Assembly: GCF_010560025.1 (NCBI RefSeq)
Contig: NZ_SAIY01000013.1
Span: 62,001 to 126,000, forward strand
Source of the DNA: Verrucosispora sioxanthis
GTDB lineage: Bacteria; Actinomycetota; Actinomycetes; Mycobacteriales; Micromonosporaceae
Length of the DNA: 64,000 nt
Direction of reading: 5' to 3'
Position 1 is the stretch's first letter. Each line of letters starts with the position of its first letter. The notes beneath the pieces are model-generated. The model did no database searches. It saw only the letters and a program-made list of their open reading frames with translations, and was not told the origin of the DNA. Shown here piece after piece: positions 9,507-16,267 of the stretch. Made by a program: the position numbers and the translations under genes.

Positions 9507-9998
9507 TTACGCGATACGGAGACGGTGAACGGCCGTATGCCAATCCAGTTCAGCAGGTAGGGGTGACACGGCGACGGCCGCGTCCTGTAGCAGTCGCAGG
9601 TGTCGGGCGTAGCTCGGGTGTGCGGCCAACTGCTCCTTGACGTTCGGAAACGCGTAGACGGGGATTCCCGCACCGAGCGCTTCGTTGAGGATGCCGAGCG
9701 CGAGGGTGTCGTTGATGCCCTGAGCCCACTTGTTGATCACGTTGAAGGTGGCGAGCACGACGGCGACGGCCGTGGCTGGCGGGTGCGGCTCCGGCTCGCC
9801 GGGCTTCCGCCATTCCACCCGCACGGGGTAGCCGGTCTGCGCTGCTAGCGCCTCCCGGTCGATCCAAGTCGCGGCGGTCGGGGTGGCGGTGAGACAGACA
9901 GCCCAGCCGTCTTCCTGTAGTAGATCGATCAGCTCAGCGATCCGCAGCACCGGAGGAGCGGCACAGACGACGAGCGCCAGCACACCGCGACTGTTCAT
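9507..9998 (-). CDS. Flavoprotein-family protein (PPC-decarboxylase-like fold)
   Basis: A 163-residue protein starting LALVVCAAPPVLRI, the beta1-alpha1 element of the HFCD flavoprotein fold (phosphopantothenoylcysteine decarboxylase, lantibiotic EpiD type). The stretch ATFNVINKWAQGINDTLALGILNEAL (key part NVINKWAQGINDTLA) corresponds to the FMN-binding helix with the N-x-x-x-K-x-x-x-G-x-x-D pattern. It is too short to be a bifunctional Dfp. Homologues in actinomycetes are often next to XRE/HTH genes, as here (10862-11671 upstream). Substrate unknown. Confidence 0.75.
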   Translation of the reverse strand: MNSRGVLALVVCAAPPVLRIAELIDLLQEDGWAVCLTATPTAATWIDREALAAQTGYPVRVEWRKPGEPEPHPPATAVAVVLATFNVINKWAQGINDTLALGILNEALGAGIPVYAFPNVKEQLAAHPSYARHLRLLQDAAVAVSPLPAELDWHTAVHRLRIA

Positions 9999-10058
9999 AC
10001 CGAGGCACCGGTCTGGTTCAACTGCCCGAGCCGGCTCTCGGCTTCGTCTACCACCACC

Positions 10059-10865
10059 TCACCTTGCGTCCGGCGTGACGGCGAGGGTCTTCTCATACGC
10101 CGCCAGGATGGGGCTCATGAGTTCGGGTGTGACGGCGAGGGTCATCGTGGAGGTCATGTCGTGGCGAGCACCGTTGCCGTCGATGACGGCGGCGCCCGCC
10201 TCTCGCGCGATGATCACGCCGGCGGCCATGTCCCACGGATGGTTGGACAGGGTCAGGGCGGCGTCGAGCCTGCCCTCGGCGAGCCATGCCAGGTCGAGTG
10301 CGGCGCTGCCGGTCATCCGAATCCGCTGGACCTCGGCTGCCAGTTGGCTGGTCAGGGCGAACCGCAGGCGGTTCCGCGCCGCCGCCCCAGGACCCACCGC
10401 GTAATCCCCGATGGCCACGAGTGCCTGACTCATGCAGGTGGTGCTACTGACCGTGATCGGCCGCCCGTTGACGTGTGCACCTCCGCCACTCGCAGCGGTG
10501 TAGGTCGCCGAGAGGAACGGCAGTTGGATGACACCTGCCACCGCTTCGTTGCCATCCACGAGCGCGAGCGACACCGCGCACAACGGCAGACCGCGCACGT
10601 AGTTCGACGTGCCGTCGATCGGGTCGAGAACCCATCGCCTGCTTGACGATCCGCTCGGTCCTTCCTCTTCACCGAGGAAACCGATGTCCGGAGTCTCGGC
10701 GCTCAGGAAGGTTCGCAGGTCTCGTTCAATCGCGTAGTCCAGCTCGGAGACGAGGTCCCGATCACCCTTCGCGGTGAGCACTCCGGGTGATTGCCGCCGC
10801 ATCGCGTCCGCCGCTCGCCGGGTAGCCTCGGCCGCGATCGGCAGATACTCCTGGTAGTCGCTCAC
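10059..10865 (-). CDS. Inositol monophosphatase family protein
   Basis: The start is GTG 10865, which overlaps the stop of the upstream HTH gene (GTGA, 10862-10865), so the two are translationally coupled. The 268-residue product has the full Mg-dependent phosphatase set: GEEEG (65-69), DPIDGTSNY (81-89) and WDMAAG (211-216). Substrates of this family include inositol monophosphate, PAP and fructose-1,6-bisphosphate, and sequence alone does not decide between them. The gene lies 60 nt upstream of the flavoprotein gene and probably belongs to the same transcript. Confidence 0.88.
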   Translation of the reverse strand: MSDYQEYLPIAAEATRRAADAMRRQSPGVLTAKGDRDLVSELDYAIERDLRTFLSAETPDIGFLGEEEGPSGSSSRRWVLDPIDGTSNYVRGLPLCAVSLALVDGNEAVAGVIQLPFLSATYTAASGGGAHVNGRPITVSSTTCMSQALVAIGDYAVGPGAAARNRLRFALTSQLAAEVQRIRMTGSAALDLAWLAEGRLDAALTLSNHPWDMAAGVIIAREAGAAVIDGNGARHDMTSTMTLAVTPELMSPILAAYEKTLAVTPDAR

Positions 10866-11671
10866 AGCGCCCGCCTGCCCTGCCACTGCGACTCGAAGAC
10901 CTGTTCGAACACCGGGTATAGCCCGGCCCCTGGCTGTCCCCGGTGCATCACGAAGGCGGGAGAGTCGACGCCACGGTTGCCTCCCAGATAGGGCTGGGCC
11001 ACGCACAGGTCATCCACCAGGATGATGTTGAAGCGGAGTGTCTCGTCGTACGTCGCCAGTTCCAGCCTTTCCTGCAGTGTGACGGGAAGGCGGTCGCGGA
11101 CCCGAAGCAAGGTCTCGATATTCAGCTTGGTCAACGCTGAGAGCTGGCCAATCGGGAAGCCTTCCTCCCGCTCCCGCGACTGGATCGACGTGCCGTCCGG
11201 GTCGAGGAACAGGCAGCGGACATGGACGTCCCGCTCTAGAAGTTCCTGCCAACGTCGGTCGGCGTAGTCCTGACAGAGCAGGTTGAGTGACAGGCCGACT
11301 GCCCGCACGACTCGTGCGCTGTCGAACAGTTGATCCGCGGGCATGGCCGCAGTGAGGTCACATCGACTCTGGTAGACCGCAGTCAGGCCACCCAACGCGT
11401 CGGCCGCAGGAGGTACTGCCGCGTTCTGGCCTCGGGTGGGGGCGATAGCAGCATCGAAGCGGGCACGTACATCCTCGGCGGACTTGTCGAGCACAGTGTC
11501 GAGCGCGGCCTGCATCTCTGGCCGTGGGCGGACCGCCTCCTGGCCGGCTTCCCACTTGGACACAGTTCGCTCGGCCACCCCTAGGTGGGCTGAGAAGTCC
11601 CGGATGCTCATCCGCAACGCCTGGCGGAGCGCTCGCGTCTCCCGACCGGTCCACCGGTGCACCGTGGTCAT
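10862..11671 (-). CDS. XRE-type HTH protein with C-terminal DUF5919-like domain
   Basis: The start is ATG 11671, preceded by AAGGCGG. The reading frame stays open further upstream but shows no coding features there. The 269-residue product has an N-terminal helix-turn-helix (MSIRDFSAHLGVAERTVSKW, roughly residues 22-41) and then a domain of about 170 residues resembling DUF5919, found fused to XRE domains in actinomycetes. It overlaps the phosphatase gene by 4 nt. A regulator of its own HTH-phosphatase-flavoprotein operon is the simplest reading, but nothing in the sequence proves it. Confidence 0.8.
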   Translation of the reverse strand: MTTVHRWTGRETRALRQALRMSIRDFSAHLGVAERTVSKWEAGQEAVRPRPEMQAALDTVLDKSAEDVRARFDAAIAPTRGQNAAVPPAADALGGLTAVYQSRCDLTAAMPADQLFDSARVVRAVGLSLNLLCQDYADRRWQELLERDVHVRCLFLDPDGTSIQSREREEGFPIGQLSALTKLNIETLLRVRDRLPVTLQERLELATYDETLRFNIILVDDLCVAQPYLGGNRGVDSPAFVMHRGQPGAGLYPVFEQVFESQWQGRRAL

Positions 11672-11894
11672 CGTGCCGCCTTCTGTCGCGTCGGCATCGG
11701 TTGAAGTGCAGCCTATCGCCAGAGCGTGCAGTGCAGTTACCGCCAAGGTGCAGTGCGTAGTCATGTCGGTGGCGCGGCCTCCTGGCCAGGGTGAATGCAT
11801 GGCCCGGGGCGGGTGCTGGGCTCCGGTGGTGCCGACCCCCGACGGTGCGCCGTCCCCGCCCGCCTCGGTGCCGCAACCACAGCAGGGGAGGGAC

Positions 11895-12149
11895 ATGGAT
11901 TCGATCGACGAGGTGCTCGGCGAGCTGCCGATGCCGCCGTACGTGACCGCAGAGGATGTCGGTTTTGCCGTGCGGGCGGTGACCGTACACGCCGCCGAGC
12001 AGTGGCCCGAGGGGCCGCGCTGCCGCAACGATCGTGCGCCGCATCCGTGCCGGCTGCACCGGTGGGGGCGGCGGGTGCTGGACCGGCGCGGCCTCAGCGA
12101 CCGGCAGGTGCAGGCGCTGATCGCCGAGCAGGAGGCACCGCGGCGATGA
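11895..12149 (+). CDS. Small conserved protein with CRND-x4-CRLHRWG motif, copy 1 of 3
   Basis: An 84-residue protein starting at ATG 11895 behind GGGGAGGG. It belongs to a family present three times in this window (also 48992-49660 and 57013-57327). Shared features are an acidic-to-hydrophobic start (LGELPMPPYVTAEDV), FAVRAVTVHAAEQW, the motif CRNDxxxxPCRLHRWG and a final helix (GLSDRQVQALI). Two Cys and one His within 15 residues could bind metal, but no known zinc-ribbon spacing is matched. Function unknown. It is the first of three genes joined by 4-nt overlaps, followed by a DivIVA-like protein and a globin-type reductase. Confidence 0.8.
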   Translation: MDSIDEVLGELPMPPYVTAEDVGFAVRAVTVHAAEQWPEGPRCRNDRAPHPCRLHRWGRRVLDRRGLSDRQVQALIAEQEAPRR

Positions 12150-12430
12150 TCTACCTGTCCGGGGAACGCCTGCACCCCCATCACATCCGCACCGCCGACT
12201 TCGACAGGCGCTGGCGGGGTCTCGACCCGCACCAGGTGTACGACTACCTCAACCGGGCGGCCGACGAGATCGACAGGCTGCACCGGGAGTTGACGACCGC
12301 GAACACCGAGGCCGAGCGGATCCGGCAGGCGTTGCGGCAGTGGCAGTCCCGGCACGCCGACTTCCGGCAGGCCCGGCACGCCGACTGTCGGCCGGCAACC
12401 CACGACCATCAAACGGGGGAGCGGCGGTGA
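12146..12430 (+). CDS. Small DivIVA-domain protein
   Basis: A 94-residue protein. ATG 12146 overlaps the previous stop (ATGA) and AGGAGG at 12130-12135 precedes it. Residues 10-45 match the DivIVA N-terminal domain (IRTADFDRRWRGLDPHQVYD, then LNRAADEIDRL), followed by a predicted coiled coil up to about residue 70 and a basic, His-rich tail. Full-length DivIVA/Wag31 is much longer, so this is a mini-DivIVA. A scaffold or membrane-curvature role is possible. Its own stop overlaps the GTG of the reductase gene. Confidence 0.78.
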   Translation: MIYLSGERLHPHHIRTADFDRRWRGLDPHQVYDYLNRAADEIDRLHRELTTANTEAERIRQALRQWQSRHADFRQARHADCRPATHDHQTGERR

Positions 12431-13730
12431 GCCGGGAGGCGGTGACCCGTTGGCTCCGGCTGGTCGAGGCGGACGCGGAGCTGTCGGCGTACCTCATCGG
12501 GGTTGATCGGGACCGGCTGGCCGCGCACCTGGCCCGGCAGCTCGCGGCTCGCGGACCGGTCCTGGATGGCTGGCCGGGGCTGCCGGAGGCGCAGCGGCGG
12601 CGGGCCGCCGGCTACCTGGCCGGTCCTCTCCACCCGCGACCACCCGGTCATCGACGAGGCCGCCGCGCGTTTCGGGCCGAGCTGCGCTGCCCAGGGCTGC
12701 TGCGGAGCGGGCGACGGCGCTCGTCGTCGCCGCGCTGGTCCGGCTGGTCGGCGGCGGCGGTGACCGGGCCGGGCGGTTGGCGCTGCTGACGGTGCTCGGC
12801 CGGCTGCACCGCCGGTACCGGCTGCGGCGGCGATCGCTGATCGGTGCCGCGCTGGCACCGGTGGCGCCACGACTGTGCCCGCAACCGATCGGTTGGGGCG
12901 TTCCGGTGGCGGTGGACCTGGGCGCTCGTCGAGCCCGCGCCGCCGGGCGGATGGGCGACGGGCCGGCGTTCTGGCCCGCCGAGGTGGTCGGCCGCGACCT
13001 GGCCGCCGAGGGCATCGCCATCCTGACGGTACGGCCCTGGTTGCGGCTGCCGTTCCGTCCCGGCCAGGCGGTGCCGGTCTGCGTGCCGCAACACCCGGGC
13101 CGGTGGCGCTGGTACTGCCCGGCCAACGCCCCACGTCCCGACGGCACCGTCGAGCTGCACGTCCGCGCCGTCCCCGCCGGCACCGTCTCCCACAGCCTCG
13201 TCCACGAGGTACGCCCCAACGACCTGCTCCATCTCGGCCCACCCGTCGACATCGGCCTGAGCATGCCCGCCGTCCCGGAGCCGCCCCCTGCTGGCGGCCC
13301 CGAGACGGCCTCCGCCAAGGCGGCGCCGGCCGGGGCAGGACGAGCCACTGCCCGGGACCTGTTGCTGGTGGCCGGTGGCACCGGCCTGGCGCCGCTGCGC
13401 GCCCTGGTCGAGCAGGTCGCCGCCGCGCCGGACGGTCGCCGGGTGACCCTGATCGTCGGCGCCCGTACCGTGGCCGACCTCTACGACGCGATCACCCTGG
13501 ACAAGCTCGACCAGGCCCATCCCTGGCTGAGAGTCGTTCCGGCCTTCTCCCATGACCCATTCGTCGCCCCCGCCGAACAGGGCGACGCGCTGACCGTCGC
13601 GCTCGACCACTATCACCCCGGCCAGCAGGTGCACGTCTGTGGACCAGCCGCGATGCTCGACCTTGCCCGGGGCAGACTCACCGCCGCAGGGATACCGGCC
13701 GACGGGATCCACCTGCCCGCGATCTGGTGA
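12427..13730 (+). CDS. Globin-type FAD/NAD(P) oxidoreductase, reading frame broken twice
   Basis: GTG 12427 overlaps the previous stop. The frame from 12427 reads well to about 12622 (GVDRDRLAAHLARQL, globin-like). A second frame carries VLSTRDHPVIDEAAARF to about 12680. A third carries the rest to TGA 13728, including LALLTVLGRLHRRYR and the whole reductase. The C-terminal part shows the flavohaemoprotein reductase layout: FRPGQAVPVCVP and YCPANAPRPDG (FAD side), then LLLVAGGTGLAPL and VHVCGPAAML (NAD side). Codon use is typical in all three segments. The breaks are probably sequence errors or recent lesions. Intact, it would be about 430 residues, a haem/flavin electron-transfer enzyme with nitric-oxide or oxygen chemistry as the likely role. 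Confidence 0.7.
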
Positions 13731-13817
13731 CGGCAGTCGGCCGGGGCTGTTAATCGCATCGACAGATGTGAGACCTTGTATCGGTCAGTGACCGCCTCGA
13801 TACAGGGGGTAAATGAC

Positions 13818-14444
13818 GTGGGGGTTGATGGCGATCCGTCACAGTGGTCGGTCGAGAAGTTCGGCCCCGACCTGGCCCGTGACCTACGCGCACGCATTCC
13901 GAAGGCGCTGCAACGGGCCGTCGAGTTGGCCCAGAGTGCGCGGGAGGCGTCGGCGTTGGCCACGGATCATGCCTTCGGTCCGACCCGCTGGAAGCAGCAG
14001 TACGAGTCGCTGCACGAGCAGCTCCGGGAACTGCCGGACGTACAGGACGTGCATCCACCCGGTGCGCAGGTGCGCGTCACCATCTGCCGCAACCACCTGC
14101 TGTTGCCCTGGATGTACGCCAAGCGCCGCGGTCTCGACATGCGGCGTGTCCGGGGCCGGCTCAAGAACCACCTCGTGCGCGACCTGCTGATTCTCTTCGG
14201 TCCGGCGCCCGGCTACGACGAACCGACCCTGCCGGGAATGCCCGCGACGCCGGACGAGGCCCGGGACCGGACGCTGCTGCGCGCGGCCATCGAGGCACTC
14301 ACGCCGCAGCCGAGGACACTGCTTGTCGGCTTCGCCTGCAACTCAGACGAAGGGCTGCTCGGCGTCTCCTGGGGCGAAGCCGCTCTCGCTCCTGGTGGCG
14401 GGCTGGACTGGGGACCGGTCGAGGAGTTGTTCCGGCTCGCCTGA
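13818..14444 (+). CDS. Conserved protein of unknown function
   Basis: The start is taken at GTG 13818, 8 nt after AGGGGG; the frame is open upstream to TTG 13776. The 208-residue product has no signal peptide or membrane segment. The middle is basic (MYAKRRGLDMRRVRGRLKNH) and the C-terminus has a hydrophobic, glycine-rich patch (LLVGFACNSDEGLLGVSWGE). I do not recognise the family. It stands alone, convergent with the CBM3 gene 40 nt downstream. Confidence 0.65.
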   Translation: MGVDGDPSQWSVEKFGPDLARDLRARIPKALQRAVELAQSAREASALATDHAFGPTRWKQQYESLHEQLRELPDVQDVHPPGAQVRVTICRNHLLLPWMYAKRRGLDMRRVRGRLKNHLVRDLLILFGPAPGYDEPTLPGMPATPDEARDRTLLRAAIEALTPQPRTLLVGFACNSDEGLLGVSWGEAALAPGGGLDWGPVEELFRLA

Positions 14445-14484
14445 CCGGTCCGCACCTGTTGGCCGTGCCGCCACTGGCGACAGC

Positions 14485-15396
14485 TCAGGCGTTGGTGTCG
14501 CCGTACTCGCGGATGTCGTTGACGTCGAGGGTGATTCGGCTGTTGTCGGCCCACTCGCCGGTGGCCTGTTGCCAGCTGAGGTCGTCGCGTTCGTCGATCG
14601 CCGTCCAGTTCGGCCGGTGATGGCGGAGGTAGATGGGGCCGGTCGACTCGCCGGGGGCCAGTTCGCCGCCGGTGAAGGTCAGCTCGATCCAGCCGGGGAT
14701 CGGGGTGCCGGGCGGCGGGAAAACCGTGGGGGTTGGCGTCGGGGTCGGCGGGCCCGGCGGCAGGGGTGGTGGGAAGAACTGGATGTGGCGTTGCACGTTG
14801 GCGCAGCCGATCGCCGCCCAGTCGCAGTTGGTCACCAGCGAGGTGTTTCCACCCTCGAAGGTCAGGTGGTAGCGGATCCGCACGTCCGCCAGGTCGAGCG
14901 GGGCGGTACCCGTGTTGACGACCTGGAGGACGTGCTGGATCTGGTTGTCCGTCGGTGACCAGCTCAGGTTCCGGTAGCTGATCCGCGCCTTCCCGTACGC
15001 GGTCCGGACCGGGGTCACCGGCGAGTCGAGGGAGTACCCGGCGTTGGTGTATGCCCACACGGTGAGCCGATACTCGGTGCCCGGCGCGAGATCGGTCAGC
15101 GTGAGGTCGGTGCCGGTGGTGGTGCCGAGGCTGCGGTACACGTTGGGGCCCAGCCACGCCCGGACCTCGTGCTGGATGGGCGTTGCGCCCGGCTCGCCGA
15201 TCCAGGTCGACGGCGACCAGGTCAGGGTGAGCCGGTGTGGCTCGTTGGCCACCACCACCGGGGCGCCGGGAGTGGTCAGCACCGGATCGTCGGCCGCATG
15301 GGCGACGGCGGTGCCGGACAGCCCGAGCACGATGCCGAGGACTGCGACCAGGGTGACGCGGCGAGCACTCATGGTGCGCATGGTATAGGTCAACAT
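14485..15396 (-). CDS. Secreted fibronectin-III plus cellulose-binding module (CBM3) protein
   Basis: A 303-residue protein. ATG 15396 has TAGAGG just upstream; ATG 15381 is an alternative start. A signal peptide covers about residues 10-34. Residues 40-130 form a fibronectin type III domain (PGAPVVVANEPHRLTLTWSP, PGTEYRLTVWAYTNAG). Residues 135-300 match family 3 carbohydrate-binding modules (QHVLQVVNTGTAPLDL, VRIRYHLTFEGG, GWIELTFTGGEL, and a final DDLSWQQATGEW), with a Pro/Thr-rich insertion. No catalytic domain is present, so it should bind cellulose or chitin-like polymers outside the cell without cutting them. The start region lies inside an inverted repeat (see 15399-15420). Confidence 0.85.
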   Translation of the reverse strand: MLTYTMRTMSARRVTLVAVLGIVLGLSGTAVAHAADDPVLTTPGAPVVVANEPHRLTLTWSPSTWIGEPGATPIQHEVRAWLGPNVYRSLGTTTGTDLTLTDLAPGTEYRLTVWAYTNAGYSLDSPVTPVRTAYGKARISYRNLSWSPTDNQIQHVLQVVNTGTAPLDLADVRIRYHLTFEGGNTSLVTNCDWAAIGCANVQRHIQFFPPPLPPGPPTPTPTPTVFPPPGTPIPGWIELTFTGGELAPGESTGPIYLRHHRPNWTAIDERDDLSWQQATGEWADNSRITLDVNDIREYGDTNA

Positions 15397-15398
15397 CT

Positions 15399-15420
15399 AC
15401 CTCTATCAATCACTAGAGGT
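15399..15420. promoter_or_regulatory. Inverted repeat overlapping the RBS of the CBM3 gene
   Basis: Perfect 7-bp arms ACCTCTA (15399-15405) and TAGAGGT (15414-15420) are separated by 8 nt. On the minus strand the proximal arm contains the TAGAGG ribosome-binding site of the gene starting at 15396. It could be a repressor operator or an RNA hairpin that hides the RBS. Confidence 0.5.
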
Positions 15421-15746
15421 TCTGGTGCGCCTGCCGCGCTACACGGCCACCGATGATCCTGTTGTTGCGGCGGCGAGACTTCCCGTCGCCGGGATATCCG
15501 CCGCGCAGATCCATCGTTCCGTTATTTGGCGATATAGCACGTGTATTTGCATCCAGCAATTGCCTGGCCGGATCAAATTGAGGCAATTCGAGAATGGCGA
15601 GGAGCTGTTCTTAGGGCGGCTTCTAGTGATCTGAGCTGGGTTTTCCCTAGGCTTGTTTTGGGGTGCCGGCGTCCTCGACGGCGAGGGCGCGGCTCTCTCA
15701 TCCGGGCTGCTGTCCGGCAACGAATGCTGTGCTGCGGGGGGTTCGA
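15421..15746. other. AT-richer intergenic stretch between divergent secreted-protein genes
   Basis: About 330 nt with no convincing gene. It is less GC-rich than its surroundings in the middle (15520-15600). An 8-bp inverted repeat, AATTGCCT (15558-15565) and AGGCAATT (15581-15588), is the only structure I can point to. It presumably carries the promoters of the CBM3 gene (leftward) and the I36 gene (rightward). Confidence 0.45.
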
Positions 15747-16259
15747 ATGCTGATCGTCACCTCTTTCCGTACGCTATTCATGGCGATCGTCGCCGTACTG
15801 CTTCTGGGGGTGACGGTGCCCGCGCCGGCTCTGGCCGGGTCAGCCGGGCGATCCGCTGTGCGTACGGAGCTGGCACGTTACCTCGCCGCCCATCCGGGCG
15901 GTACCGTGCTCAACGACAACGAGATCAGTTACCAGGGCGGCGACGTGATCGTCACCCTCGAAGCCCCAATCGGCACCTACGGAGTGGCCGACTGCCCCTC
16001 GGGTTGGTTCTGCTTCTACGAGTGGCCGCACTACGGCTACCCACGCGGCAAGCTCTCCTCCTGCGGCTGGCAGAACCTCGCCAACTGGAACTGGCAGTTT
16101 CGCGCTGAGTCGGCGCACTACAATCTCGGCAGCGGCTATGTTGCCTTCTACTACCACCAGAGCCGGGAACTCTTCCGCGTCGGCGTCGGCAACCGGGTCC
16201 GCAGTGATGCCGCACCCTATCGGAACTGGGCCAACTACGTGTACCGATATTGCCCGTAG
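15747..16259 (+). CDS. Secreted peptidase inhibitor family I36 (SMI-like)
   Basis: The start is ATG 15747 behind GGGGGG. The 170-residue precursor has a clear signal peptide (hydrophobic FMAIVAVLLLGVTV, Ala-x-Ala-like end at about residue 30). The mature part carries CPSGWFCFYEW, then GYPRGKLSSCGW and ANWNWQF, the Cys/Trp pattern of the Streptomyces metalloproteinase inhibitor (SMI, I36) beta-gamma-crystallin-like fold. A final Cys (YRYCP) may complete a disulphide. The expected role is extracellular inhibition of thermolysin-type proteases. It is convergent with the kinase-like gene, 8 nt apart. Confidence 0.8.
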   Translation: MLIVTSFRTLFMAIVAVLLLGVTVPAPALAGSAGRSAVRTELARYLAAHPGGTVLNDNEISYQGGDVIVTLEAPIGTYGVADCPSGWFCFYEWPHYGYPRGKLSSCGWQNLANWNWQFRAESAHYNLGSGYVAFYYHQSRELFRVGVGNRVRSDAAPYRNWANYVYRYCP

Positions 16260-16267
16260 GTGGACCG

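Noticed and set aside
11672..12412. Upstream extension of the HTH gene frame (to 12412)
   Set aside because: The extension is antisense to the small Cys/His-motif and DivIVA genes; the ATG at 11671 starts directly at the HTH-bearing protein.
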